Below are positions 23,512-31,625 of a stretch of 45,788 nucleotides of DNA, piece after piece. Positions within the stretch are counted from its first letter, which is position 1, and every line of letters begins with the position of its first letter. The position numbers were made by a program, and so were the translations under genes. The notes under the pieces were generated by a model. The model ran no database searches. It was not told where the DNA came from and saw only the letters and a list, made by a program, of their open reading frames with translations. The DNA comes from Chloroflexota bacterium (GTDB lineage: Bacteria; Chloroflexota; Anaerolineae; Anaerolineales; Villigracilaceae), in NCBI GenBank assembly GCA_016191955.1, contig JACPVC010000087.1, positions 1 to 45,788 of the forward strand, read 5' to 3'.

Positions 23512-23625
23512 GTCTTTTTATGTCGTTGCGAGGAGGGTGTCCTTCCCGACGAAGCAATCTCAAGGCTTGCAGAGGTCTGTTGTTTCGGGCAAAGAACAAC
23601 TGCGCCCTCGCAATGACGGGAGTAC

Positions 23626-23928
23626 CTAAAACTGAAACCCAGCGCGAACGGGCACGACCTTATAGGAATAGTTTTTGACATAGCCGAACAAGCGGTCTTG
23701 CAGCATGCCCCACTCCGGCGAGGCAAGCACGCGGCGTGCTTCGAGCGCGTCGGTGGCGAGCAAGCCAACCTGGATCTGCGGGTAAGAACCGTAGAGCGTT
23801 GCCCAGGCTTCGGCGGGCTGCAAGCCAAGCCGCTGCACGCCGGGCACGAATTCACCGATGATGAATTCGAAATATTCCTGATCGCGTTCCGCCGCGATGT
23901 CCCAGGTCATGATGACTTTGACAGCCAT
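23626..23928 (-). CDS. Small conserved-looking protein of unknown function
   Basis: The track begins at 23949, inside the upstream gene. The ATG at 23928 is better because AAGGA overlaps the upstream stop and lies 6 bases before it, giving 100 residues. The pattern of strand, helix, strand (VKVIMTWDI, EYFEFIIGEFVPGVQRLG, QIQVGLLATD, ALEARRVLASPEW) suggests a ferredoxin-like dimeric alpha/beta barrel of the ABM/Dabb type. The ligand is unknown. The one-base gap to the metallohydrolase gene indicates co-transcription and translational coupling. Confidence 0.6.
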   Translation of the reverse strand: MAVKVIMTWDIAAERDQEYFEFIIGEFVPGVQRLGLQPAEAWATLYGSYPQIQVGLLATDALEARRVLASPEWGMLQDRLFGYVKNYSYKVVPVRAGFQF

Positions 23929-23929
23929 G

Positions 23930-24577
23930 CTATCCTTGTTGGTAGTCAAGCACGACCACCTTCGTTTCCTGCGGCAGAGACGAGCGTGTGGCTTTCAAGG
24001 ACGGCAAAGACTCGACCTTGCCGAGACCCATTTCCTTGAGGAACTTGCTCAATGGATCGAGTTTGACCTTGACGGCGTCGGTTGCATAATGCATGGGGAT
24101 GACAAGATTCGGCTCGATGGTGCTGACCACCTCCGCGGCTTTGGCGGCGTTGAGACTGTTCCCGCCTCCCACCGGAAGAAGGAGCACGTTGACCGTCCCC
24201 AAGGCTTCGACTTCGCTTTGAGTGGGGACTTCCTGCAAGTCGCCGAGGTGGGCAACGGTAATGCCTTCATAATCGAACACATAAAGCGTATTGCGAGACT
24301 TGTCTTTTGCTTTCTTGCCGCCGCCCGCGGTCTGCACGGCGGTGATGAATACGCCGCCGATCTCGAATTCGCCTGCGCCATCGATAATATGCTCCGAGCC
24401 TTTGACGACGTCCATATTGTTGTGACCGGGCGCGTCGTGGCTGACGGTGACGATATCCGCCTTGAGTTTGAGTGCGCCATACCCCACCGCCTTGTGATCG
24501 AACGGGTCGGTGACGACGGTCGCGTAATTGCGTTCTGTCAGTCTAAAACAAGAATGTCCATACCAGGTAATTTCCAT
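23930..24577 (-). CDS. UPF0173 metal-dependent hydrolase, MBL fold
   Basis: The 215-residue protein is a short metallo-beta-lactamase-fold hydrolase of the UlaG/UPF0173 group. It opens with MEITWYGHSCFRL, has SHDAPGHNN as the metal-binding HxxxxH region, HLGDLQEVP and IPMHYAT. The exact reaction of the family is not established. It is first in a two-gene unit with the small protein at 23626. The upstream 184-base gap has no other gene. Confidence 0.85.
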   Translation of the reverse strand: MEITWYGHSCFRLTERNYATVVTDPFDHKAVGYGALKLKADIVTVSHDAPGHNNMDVVKGSEHIIDGAGEFEIGGVFITAVQTAGGGKKAKDKSRNTLYVFDYEGITVAHLGDLQEVPTQSEVEALGTVNVLLLPVGGGNSLNAAKAAEVVSTIEPNLVIPMHYATDAVKVKLDPLSKFLKEMGLGKVESLPSLKATRSSLPQETKVVVLDYQQG

Positions 24578-24761
24578 GTAACTAGTGCCTCCGAAGAGGA
24601 TATTATACCCGATGGACTCAAGTGCCCGATGAAAAAAAACATAACACTCTTTTCAGGAAAAGCAGGCAGTCGTTCGACGTAATCGCCGCAGGAAATACCG
24701 CGTCATTCGCAGGGTACTGCAATAATTCAACACATACTGAACGATGATGGAGGGTTGGAAT

Positions 24762-25442
24762 TCATAGATTATCTGCCTTCATTTTCATAATCATATCTTC
24801 AACATCCTTCACATATTCCTCGACATGTTCGGGCGGGGATAATTTTCTTGTGTTATGTTCGTTGTCACGATCCAGTTGCCAGTTGAGCGGATTATTGACA
24901 ATATACCACGCAATATTTTTTAGTTCACGGTCGTTGCGGATGATGTGTTCGTAGTAGTTGCGCTGCCAAATTCCCGTCATATTCAATTCGCGCCCAGCCC
25001 GTGATGTGACCGATGCTTTGAACCCCGCGATGAACGACCCTAACGAACGCGGCGCCCTCTGTATGGACGCACGACGCGCGTCCTGTTGGTCGGTAGGGGC
25101 GGATGGCATCCGCCCAGTATTTGGATCGATGCCATTATCAGGGCGGACACCGTCCGCCCCTACGTGTTCCACGATCCAATTAATCCCGTGGGCATGGTTG
25201 GGCATGACGACAAATTCATCGTCAAACAATCGAATCTCTTTGCGGATTTCGCTTGATCGAAACCATTCTTCCTGTACGATCTTTCCCAGCGGGGATAATA
25301 CCATTTCGCCGTTTTTGATCTCTCCAAAGATTCCATCGCGATGATAGGCGACCATTGTGACGAAATACGCGCCCGGTTGGGTGTAATCATATCCCTTCAG
25401 GCGAATGGATCGGCGATGGTGAATTTCAGGGTTGTATTTCAT
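24762..25442 (-). CDS. REP-associated tyrosine transposase (RAYT, IS200-like Y1 family)
   Basis: The 226-residue protein has the Y1 transposase HUH pair in VVMPNHAHGI (His83, His85) and the catalytic Tyr in WQRNYYEHIIRND (163/164). RAYTs move or maintain REP/REPIN palindromes. Residues of about 94-118 (VGADGVRPDNGIDPNTGRM) are encoded by a REPIN-like palindrome that interrupts the normal stretch between the HUH motif and the Tyr helix, yet the frame is open. Another REPIN-like palindrome lies 12 bases upstream of the ATG. Whether the enzyme is active with the insert is unknown. Confidence 0.85.
   Translation of the reverse strand: MKYNPEIHHRRSIRLKGYDYTQPGAYFVTMVAYHRDGIFGEIKNGEMVLSPLGKIVQEEWFRSSEIRKEIRLFDDEFVVMPNHAHGINWIVEHVGADGVRPDNGIDPNTGRMPSAPTDQQDARRASIQRAPRSLGSFIAGFKASVTSRAGRELNMTGIWQRNYYEHIIRNDRELKNIAWYIVNNPLNWQLDRDNEHNTRKLSPPEHVEEYVKDVEDMIMKMKADNL
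25093..25163. repeat. REPIN-like palindrome inside the RAYT gene
   Basis: GTAGGGGCGGATGGC...CCGCCC (25093-25115) and GGGCGGACACC...CCCCTAC (25141-25163) are inverted copies of the same 23-base REP. The spacer is 25 bases. The REP matches those at 25454-25508 except for two or three central bases. Confidence 0.75.
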
Positions 25443-25453
25443 GGTTTATTCCT

Positions 25454-25508
25454 GTAGGGGCGGACGGCGTCCGCCCTAGTGAAAAGGGCGGACGCCGTCC
25501 GCCCCTAC
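25454..25508. repeat. REPIN-like palindrome upstream of the RAYT gene
   Basis: Two perfect 23-base REPs in inverted orientation (25454-25476 and 25486-25508) flank a 9-base spacer. Each REP is itself palindromic in its centre (GGGCGGACGCCGTCCGCCC). The pair could form a cruciform between the divergent RAYT and EamA genes. Confidence 0.8.
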
Positions 25509-25602
25509 GCCAACCTCCCACAAATAAAAACGATTGTACAAGACTTAACTATGAGCGTCAACGAAGAATTATAATTCCCCATCCTCTCCTATAGGAATCT
25601 AA

Positions 25603-26493
25603 ATGCCCAAAACAAAAGTCATCCCTTACCTCGAAGCCCTATTCTCCGTCCTCGTTTGGGGCGGGACGTTTATTGCCACAAAGATCGCCCTGCGTGAAGT
25701 TTCTCCCGCCACCATTGTGTGGATCCGCTTTGGGATGGGGACAGTCATTCTCGGCATCGTGGTCTTCGCCAGAAAACAATTCGCCTTGCCCGAAAAAAGC
25801 GAATGGTTGTACTTTGCGATGCTTGGCTTCCTCGGCGTGACGTTTCATCAGATCCTGCAAGCCACGGGTCTGCAAACCGCCAAAGCCACCACCACCGCAT
25901 GGATCGTGGCAACCACACCGGTCTTCATCGCCATCCTCGGCTGGATCGCACTCAAGGAGAGGCTGAACGGAATCCAAATTCTCGGTATCGTATTGGCGGC
26001 GTTCGGAGTGCTGCTCATCGTCAGCAAAGGGAATTTTGCAGCGCTGTTCACCGGCGAGGAGGGCACCATTGGCGACCTGCTCGTTTTAATCAGTTCAGTC
26101 AATTGGGCGGTGTATACCATCCTTTCACGGCGCGAATTGGCGCGTCACCCCGCGGCGCGGATGATGTTCTTCGTGATGCTGCTCGGTTGGATACTCGTCA
26201 ACATCTGGATATTCGGTTTTGGTCCCGGTGTCAGTGAGCTCGCAAACCTTACTTCCTCCGGTTGGACCGCGATCATCATCCTTGGCATTTTCGGCTCCGG
26301 GCTAGCGTACATTGCGTTCTATGACGCGCTTCAAGAAATCCCTGCTTCGCAGCTCGGGGCGTTCTTCAACGTCGAGCCATTGGTCACTACAGTCCTCGCG
26401 TCATTTATGATTAACGAAGCCATCACTGCCATCACGCTCATCGGCGGCGCGATTATTATTTTGGGCATCTGGCTGGTAAATAGGAAAGGATGA
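25603..26493 (+). CDS. EamA-family (DMT) transporter
   Basis: The 296-residue protein has ten hydrophobic helices arranged as two EamA repeats of about 140 residues. The first begins ALFSVLVWGGTFIATKIALREVSPATIVWIRF and the second near GDLLVLISSVNWAVYTILSRR. The penultimate helix (GAFFNVEPLVTTVLASFMINEAIT) is characteristic of the drug/metabolite superfamily. These are inner-membrane exporters of amino acids or other metabolites; the substrate is unknown. AGGA precedes the ATG and a TATAAT occurs at 25570-25575. Confidence 0.9.
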   Translation: MPKTKVIPYLEALFSVLVWGGTFIATKIALREVSPATIVWIRFGMGTVILGIVVFARKQFALPEKSEWLYFAMLGFLGVTFHQILQATGLQTAKATTTAWIVATTPVFIAILGWIALKERLNGIQILGIVLAAFGVLLIVSKGNFAALFTGEEGTIGDLLVLISSVNWAVYTILSRRELARHPAARMMFFVMLLGWILVNIWIFGFGPGVSELANLTSSGWTAIIILGIFGSGLAYIAFYDALQEIPASQLGAFFNVEPLVTTVLASFMINEAITAITLIGGAIIILGIWLVNRKG

Positions 26494-26513
26494 ATGATGA
26501 GGGATGAAGGATG
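26486..26513. repeat. GGATGA-type repeat at the EamA / next-gene junction
   Basis: Five near-copies of GGATGA span the stop of the transporter gene and the start of the next gene. The repeat supplies both the TGA stop and a GAGGG/AAGG sequence that can serve as ribosome binding site for the ATG at 26511. Confidence 0.5.
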
Positions 26514-27236
26514 AAAGCGCGAACGACTCCAAACGCGAGCATCGACAAAACCGAAAAGGGACACTTGTTGAAAATCCCCGCCGGAGATTCGTCTGCCTAC
26601 CGGTTCGCGCAGATCGACGATTACTTTGGTCTACCTCGACGAAAATTTCCGCATCACTCCTTGACGTTGAGCCTGCGTGCGCGGACCTCGAGCCTTTCCA
26701 TCCCCGGAACCTGGGGCTTCGGCTTATGGAACGATCCGTTCGGTATGTCGCTTGGGTTTGGCGCGAATCGACTTCGCCTGCCGACACTTCCGAACGCGGC
26801 TTGGTTCTTTGGGGCATCGCCAGAAAATCACCTGTCATTTAGCGACAAGCCTGCGCAAGGTCTTCTTGCCCAAAGTTTTCGCTCGCCCAAGTTTCATCCG
26901 TCGCTCATTCCTGCCGGGCTGGCGCTGCCCTTCTCCGCAAAGGCGACGCGCCGCATGTTGGGCAAAATCATCGGCGAGGACTCATCCGCCCTCGATGTGG
27001 ATGTGACCCAATGGCACAGTTACAAAATAGATTGGAACGAGAACGGCGTGAAATGGCTCGTGGACGATTTTCTCCTATTCGAGTCTCCCGTCAGCCCCAA
27101 TCCCCCGCTTGGCTTGGTCGTGTGGATCGACAACCAATTTGCCTCATTCACCCCTGAAGGCAAGATCGGATTTGGAGTGTTGGAAGGTGATGAAGCCTGG
27201 TTGGAGATTGAAAATTTGGACGTAGGCAGAGGTTGA
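26511..27236 (+). CDS. Concanavalin-like / GH16-like domain protein of unknown function
   Basis: The 241-residue protein has the pattern of a jelly-roll domain. TWGFGLWNDPFG, AAWFFGASPENHLSF, VTQWHSYKIDWNENGVKWLVDD and GLVVWIDNQFASF correspond to strands shared by GH16 and LamG-like folds. I cannot find the GH16 catalytic ExDxE motif, so it may be a binding or structural protein rather than an enzyme. No signal peptide is present from this start. The first 20 residues are poorly conserved-looking and follow the repeat. It lies just downstream of the EamA gene. Confidence 0.5.
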   Translation: MKARTTPNASIDKTEKGHLLKIPAGDSSAYRFAQIDDYFGLPRRKFPHHSLTLSLRARTSSLSIPGTWGFGLWNDPFGMSLGFGANRLRLPTLPNAAWFFGASPENHLSFSDKPAQGLLAQSFRSPKFHPSLIPAGLALPFSAKATRRMLGKIIGEDSSALDVDVTQWHSYKIDWNENGVKWLVDDFLLFESPVSPNPPLGLVVWIDNQFASFTPEGKIGFGVLEGDEAWLEIENLDVGRG

Positions 27237-27255
27237 GCAACCAAACCGCGATACG

Positions 27256-27304
27256 CAAAACACCAATTTTTGACTGCGTTTCGTGTCAGGTGTTTTACGT
27301 TTTA
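27256..27304. terminator. Possible bidirectional terminator
   Basis: AAAACACC and GGTGTTTT are exact complements, with T-runs nearby on both strands, between the convergent ends of the jelly-roll gene and mazG. The loop is long (over 20 bases), so it is uncertain. It overlaps a 'ttttacgcatcacgcattac' self-similar repeat. Confidence 0.35.
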
Positions 27305-27322
27305 CGCATCACGCATTACACT

Positions 27323-28408
27323 TCACATCCCCAACCCCTTCGCCTCATTCCAAAAGGAGTCCATTTCCTCGAGGGTCATATCCGATAAATTCCGTCCCTG
27401 CGCTTTGGCGCTTTTTTCCACATAAGCGAATCGTTTCTTGAATTTCAAATTCGCCTCCCGCAGCGCAGACTCGGCATCCACATCCCGCCAGCGGGCGAGA
27501 TTGACAAGCACGAAGAAGAGATCGCCCAACTCCCCTTTTACCTGCTCAGGATTCTCAGCCGTCTTAACTTCCTCAATCTCTTCACGGATTTTATCAAGCA
27601 CGCCCTCGATCTCGGGCCAGTCAAAACCGACTCTTGCAGCGCGGTCTTGATACTCCTGCGCCTGACTCAATGCGGGCAGCGCAGCGGGGATGCCATCTAA
27701 AATTCCCTTGTCTTCCTTCTTGCCCTTGCGTTCCTTTTCTTTCAACTTCTCCCAGTTTTGCAAAACGCCGTCCACGCCGTCTAATTTCAAGTCGCCAAAC
27801 ACATGCGGATGCCTGCGCACGATCTTGTCGTAGATATGCCTGGTCACTTCGGTCATGGTGAATTCGTTGTCTTGATAGGCGATATACGAATTCAACACAA
27901 TCTGCAAAAGTAGGTCGCCAAATTCTTCACGCATGCCGTCTATATCATCGGCATCGAGCGCGGATAAGGTCTCGTAGGATTCTTCGAGTAGATGCTTGCG
28001 TAAGGTTTGGTGAGTCTGCTCTTTATCCCACGGGCAACCATCCGGCGCGCGCAAGTGAGCAACGATTTCAGCAAAGGCTTCGAAGGACGTGCCCATGCCG
28101 AGTGATGGAATGAAGAGTGAAACGGGATAGGAAAGATCTCCGCCTCCAAACTCGCCGAGGCTTGTTTCTGTCACCCCAGCTTTTCCCACCGCTGACACTT
28201 TATGGCTACCCGGATAGACTGCCAGCAACACCGTCCGCACCTGAGCCGCCATTTCTGGCGAGTCGATGCCGAGGATCAATGTGTCCACATCCGGCGGGGT
28301 GGGAGGATAATGCCGCAGCGTAAACTCCTGCCCATTGAGCAGAGTCAGTTTCGAGGGCGGGCTGAGGCGCAGCGTCTCAAAGATGGAATTGAGGATAGAA
28401 AAGTCCAT
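27323..28408 (-). CDS. mazG: MazG nucleoside triphosphate pyrophosphohydrolase with a partial methylase-like N-terminus
   Basis: The 361-residue protein hydrolyses nucleoside triphosphates to monophosphates and pyrophosphate, a house-cleaning role. The MazG core starts at LRAPDGCPWDKEQTH (119-133) and has the metal-binding EESYE (142-146) and EEFGD (161-165). A second MazG-like half near 265-340 has EEIEEVK and KGELGDLFF. The first 105 residues resemble only the C-terminal half of a tetrapyrrole methylase, as in YabN-type fusions, and lack the SAM-binding N-terminal half, so it is probably a degenerate remnant. Confidence 0.85.
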   Translation of the reverse strand: MDFSILNSIFETLRLSPPSKLTLLNGQEFTLRHYPPTPPDVDTLILGIDSPEMAAQVRTVLLAVYPGSHKVSAVGKAGVTETSLGEFGGGDLSYPVSLFIPSLGMGTSFEAFAEIVAHLRAPDGCPWDKEQTHQTLRKHLLEESYETLSALDADDIDGMREEFGDLLLQIVLNSYIAYQDNEFTMTEVTRHIYDKIVRRHPHVFGDLKLDGVDGVLQNWEKLKEKERKGKKEDKGILDGIPAALPALSQAQEYQDRAARVGFDWPEIEGVLDKIREEIEEVKTAENPEQVKGELGDLFFVLVNLARWRDVDAESALREANLKFKKRFAYVEKSAKAQGRNLSDMTLEEMDSFWNEAKGLGM

Positions 28409-28431
28409 GAAATGTCCTATGGTTAAACGCG

Positions 28432-28482
28432 TAATCCGTAATGCATAACTCGTAGCTTTTACGGATTACGCATTACGGATTA
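28432..28482. repeat. Inverted repeat TAATCCGTAATGC / GCATTACGGATTA
   Basis: Two perfect 13-base inverted arms lie between rpsI and mazG. The right part repeats the unit 'ACGGATTACG CATTACGGATTA'. It could act as a stem at the end of the ribosomal gene cluster; there is no strong T-run. Confidence 0.45.
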
Positions 28483-28507
28483 TTGTAAGGGATAAATCCC
28501 AAAAATT

Positions 28508-28900
28508 TTAACGCTTGGTGTAGGTCGGAGCCTTGCGGGCTTTCTTGAGACCGGGCTTCTTGCGTTCCTTGATGCGGGCATCGCGGGTGAGCAAACCCTT
28601 CTTGCGAAGAGCGGAAGTCCAATCCGCGTTCATGATCTGGAGGGCGCGAGCCACACCGAGGCGAACGGCGTCGGTCTGTCCAGCTACGCCGCCGCCGCTG
28701 ACCAGAACGGATACGTCATACTTGGCGGCTGCTTCCCCCACCGCGCCGAACGGGCGCAGGATGTCTTCAACGTCGCCGAAGCGGCTGAAGAAGATTGCGC
28801 CTTCTTTTTCGTTCACGGTGAACTTACCACTGCCAGCAGTCAAGCGCACACGGGCGGTGCTTTCCTTGCGGCGTCCGATACCTTCGAAATATTGAGCCAT
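28508..28900 (-). CDS. rpsI: 30S ribosomal protein S9 (uS9)
   Basis: The 130-residue protein has the family start YFEGIGRRKESTARVRL, the central SGGGVAGQTDAVRLGVARAL and the basic tail GLKKARKAPTYTKR that reaches the ribosomal P site. It follows rplM by 15 bases, as in most bacteria, and is the last gene of the supercluster. Confidence 0.97.
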   Translation of the reverse strand: MAQYFEGIGRRKESTARVRLTAGSGKFTVNEKEGAIFFSRFGDVEDILRPFGAVGEAAAKYDVSVLVSGGGVAGQTDAVRLGVARALQIMNADWTSALRKKGLLTRDARIKERKKPGLKKARKAPTYTKR

Positions 28901-28915
28901 ATTTTCTTTCCTTCT

Positions 28916-29359
28916 TTATTCCAAAGCCTTAAGTTTCTGAGCGCCATGCGGGTGTTCAGCGCCACCGTAGACCTTCAAATGCTTGAGCACGGCACGTCCC
29001 ATGCGGTTGTGCGGCAGCATGCCCCACACCGCTTCGCGCAGGGCGCGGTCGGGATAGGTAGCGAGTTGGTCGCGCAGGGAAATGCTCTTCAACCCACCGG
29101 GGTAACCGGAATGGTGTTGATAGACCTTGGAAGTGAGGCGCGACTCAGTCTTGGTACCGGTCACGGTCACTTTCTGTGCGTTGACCACCACCACAAAATC
29201 GCCCATCTCCACGCCGGGCGTGAAGGTCGGTTTGTGCTTTCCAAGCAAAAGGTGCGCAATGCGCGTGGCAAGACGCCCAAGGTTTTGACCTTCTGCGTCA
29301 ATGAGTACCCAGTCGCGCTGAATCTCAGCGGCTTTCGGATAGTACGTCTTCTGTTGCAC
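28916..29359 (-). CDS. rplM: 50S ribosomal protein L13 (uL13)
   Basis: The 147-residue length is standard. Recognised motifs are [38 protein letters not shown] and [14 protein letters not shown]13 is an early-assembly 50S protein. It lies between truA and rpsI with short gaps, so these three are probably co-transcribed. Confidence 0.97.
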   Translation of the reverse strand: MQQKTYYPKAAEIQRDWVLIDAEGQNLGRLATRIAHLLLGKHKPTFTPGVEMGDFVVVVNAQKVTVTGTKTESRLTSKVYQHHSGYPGGLKSISLRDQLATYPDRALREAVWGMLPHNRMGRAVLKHLKVYGGAEHPHGAQKLKALE

Positions 29360-29377
29360 TTTCGTCTCTCCGTTTCT

Positions 29378-30139
29378 TTATTTTCTTTTCAATGATCCAT
29401 ACTCGACATCGATCAGGCTCAAACCATGCGCGGGAGCCAGCCCGGCGGGAAGTTGTTTCACCTCTCCTTTTTTCAAGGCAAGGCGCACATCCTCCACCGA
29501 ACAGCGCCCCTGCGCCACAGCGGCCTGAACGAACACCAGTCTGCGCACCATGCGATATAGGAACGCATCTGCCCGGACTTCGAACTGCCACTCACCATTG
29601 AGCTTTCGTCTCCACTCGGATTTTGTCACCGTGCGGGTCGTCGTCCCCTTTTCAGAGGTCGGTGAGCCGAAGGCGGCAAAATCATGTGTGCCGAGGAAGA
29701 CTTGAGCGGCTTGGTTGAGGACATCGCCATCGGGTCGGGGCCACAAGCGCCATGTAAACCTTTCACGTAATGGGTCGCGGATGGGTTCACAGAACAGCCT
29801 GTAGCGGTACAACCGCGAAAGCGCATCGAACCGCGGATGAAAGTCCGCGTGGACTGATTTTATCTTCGTCACCGCCAGGTCAGCAGGGAGTTTCGCGTTG
29901 AGCGCCTGCAACAATCTTTCTGCCGGGTGCGACCATTCGTTGAAATCGAATGCCGCCACCTGCCCTGCTGCATGAACGCCGGTATCGGTCCTGCCCGCCA
30001 TGATGACGGATGTTCCAGTCCAGCCGATCTGGTGAAGGGCATGTTCAAGCTCGCCCTGCACCGTCCGGGAGTTCGCCTGACGCTGGCTGCCGGTAAACCC
30101 GGAGCCGTCGTAGGCAAGGATCACTTGGTAACGTGCCAT
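29378..30139 (-). CDS. truA: tRNA pseudouridine(38-40) synthase
   Basis: The 253-residue enzyme isomerises uridines 38-40 in the anticodon arm of tRNAs. The catalytic Asp52 lies in AGRTDTGVHA, and the family strand YDGSGFTGSQ is near the N-terminus. RADAFLYRMVR and the ending SLIDVEY are also typical. It lies between rplQ and rplM, its usual place in many bacteria. Confidence 0.95.
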   Translation of the reverse strand: MARYQVILAYDGSGFTGSQRQANSRTVQGELEHALHQIGWTGTSVIMAGRTDTGVHAAGQVAAFDFNEWSHPAERLLQALNAKLPADLAVTKIKSVHADFHPRFDALSRLYRYRLFCEPIRDPLRERFTWRLWPRPDGDVLNQAAQVFLGTHDFAAFGSPTSEKGTTTRTVTKSEWRRKLNGEWQFEVRADAFLYRMVRRLVFVQAAVAQGRCSVEDVRLALKKGEVKQLPAGLAPAHGLSLIDVEYGSLKRK

Positions 30140-30201
30140 TACTTTTAGAGATTAGAGATTGGTTACTAGAGACTAGTCTCTACTCTCTATTTAACTAGTC
30201 T
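30140..30201. repeat. Low-complexity TAGAGAC repeat with a 14-bp palindrome
   Basis: The 62-base gap between rplQ and truA is made of near-copies of TAGAGA/TCTCTA and contains the perfect palindrome AGAGACTAGTCTCT (30168-30181). Confidence 0.4.
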
Positions 30202-30579
30202 CTATTCCTCTACCAGTTCCAAGACCACCATCTCAGCGGCGTCGCCGAGTCGGGGTCCGAGTTTCGTCACGCGGGTGTAACCACCGTTGCGTGAAGCAAA
30301 GCGAGGAGCAATCTCGTCAAACAGGCGTTTGATGATCTGGTTGTCGCCCAGTTTGGAGATCGCAACGCGGCGAGCGTGGACCTTCTGGTCCGCGGTTGCG
30401 TCCGCGCTGTTTTTCGCGAGCGTGATGAGGCGTTCGGCGTCACCGCGAATGGCGGCAGCCTTGGCTTTAGTGGTTTGGATGCGCTCGTGTGTAAAAAATT
30501 GTTTGATCAGGTTGCGACGCAGAGCGATACGTGAGCTCTTCGTGCGTCCCAATCGGTAACCAGCTACTGAATGTCGCAT
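30202..30579 (-). CDS. rplQ: 50S ribosomal protein L17 (bL17)
   Basis: The 125-residue protein starts MRHSVAGYRLGRTKSSRIALRRNL and contains FFTHERIQTTKAKA, both diagnostic. The C-terminus GPRLGDAAEMVVLELVE is typical. It follows rpoA by 3 bases, as in the alpha operon. Confidence 0.97.
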   Translation of the reverse strand: MRHSVAGYRLGRTKSSRIALRRNLIKQFFTHERIQTTKAKAAAIRGDAERLITLAKNSADATADQKVHARRVAISKLGDNQIIKRLFDEIAPRFASRNGGYTRVTKLGPRLGDAAEMVVLELVEE

Positions 30580-30582
30580 TTC

Positions 30583-31551
30583 TTAGTTCTCCGAAGGTGT
30601 GTCTTTCAGGAAGCCCTTTTCGCGCATCTTGTCGCGAAGTTCATCGAGGCTCTTCTCACCGAAGTTGCGGATGGACATGACCGCGGACTCACCCTTTTCG
30701 AGGAGTTCAAGCACGTCACCCACCGTGGTAATGCCGGTACGCTTCAATGAGTTGAAGACGCGCACGGAGAGGTCGAGGGCTTCCACTGGCGTTTCTGCCA
30801 GTTCACTGCTCAGGCGGCTGCCGGATGATTCGCGCTCGATTGCCACCGTCAGCATTTCTTCGTTGACACCAGCGATGTAGCGCAAGTGGTCGATGAGAAT
30901 GCGGGCGGAGGAGCTGAGGGCGCGTTCGGGGGAAACGGTGCCGTCTGTCCAGATTTCCAAAATAAGTTTGTCGTAATTCGTGCTCTGCCCAACGCGCGCA
31001 GATGCCACTTCCCAATTGACGCGCTTGACCGGGCTGAAGATCGCATCCACCGGCAATTCGCCGATGGGCGTATGCCCGGAGCGGTCGTTGGCGGGAGAAT
31101 AGCCGCGTCCGCGTTCGACGACGAATTCAACGTCGAGTTTGGTCTTGGGGTTATCCACGGTGAAGAGATACGTGTCGGGGTTGACGATCTCGATCTCGGC
31201 GGGAGTAATAATGTCCGCCGCAGTGACCGTTCCCTCGCCGCGCACTTCGAGGTGCATACGCGCGCTGTCCACGCCATCCATTTTGATGCGGATCTGTTTG
31301 ATCTGCAACATGATCTGGATAACATCCTCACGCACGCCGGGGACGTCGCTGAATTCATGCAACACATCCGCGAAACGCACCGATGTAATCGCTGTGCCTT
31401 CCAAAGAGGAAAGCAGGACACGCCGCAGGGCGTTTCCAAGCGTAACACCGTAGCCGCCTTCCAGCGGGCTGATAACAAATTTGCCGTAGTTTCGAGCTTC
31501 TGCTTCGCGCTCGATCTTGGGCATGACCATGTTCGTAATGAGACCCGTCAC
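30583..31551 (-). CDS. rpoA: DNA-directed RNA polymerase subunit alpha
   Basis: The 322-residue subunit has the N-terminal assembly domain (YGKFVISPLEGGYGVTLGNALRRVLLSSLEG) and, after a linker near 235, the C-terminal domain with the helix-hairpin-helix RNFGEKSLDELRDKM that contacts upstream promoter DNA and activators. The GTG at 31551 is chosen because AAAGGTGA lies just before it. An in-frame ATG at 31527 is the alternative. Confidence 0.97.
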   Translation of the reverse strand: MTGLITNMVMPKIEREAEARNYGKFVISPLEGGYGVTLGNALRRVLLSSLEGTAITSVRFADVLHEFSDVPGVREDVIQIMLQIKQIRIKMDGVDSARMHLEVRGEGTVTAADIITPAEIEIVNPDTYLFTVDNPKTKLDVEFVVERGRGYSPANDRSGHTPIGELPVDAIFSPVKRVNWEVASARVGQSTNYDKLILEIWTDGTVSPERALSSSARILIDHLRYIAGVNEEMLTVAIERESSGSRLSSELAETPVEALDLSVRVFNSLKRTGITTVGDVLELLEKGESAVMSIRNFGEKSLDELRDKMREKGFLKDTPSEN

Positions 31552-31625
31552 GGTTCACCTTTCCCTTTTGATCATGCTCCGGGTCGAGGACCAGTTCAAG
31601 GTCCAGACCCGAAGCGTAAGAAGGA

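Noticed and set aside
23930-23949. Longer start of the small protein at 23949
   Set aside because: It lies inside the upstream metallohydrolase gene and lacks a ribosome binding site, while the ATG at 23928 has AAGGA.
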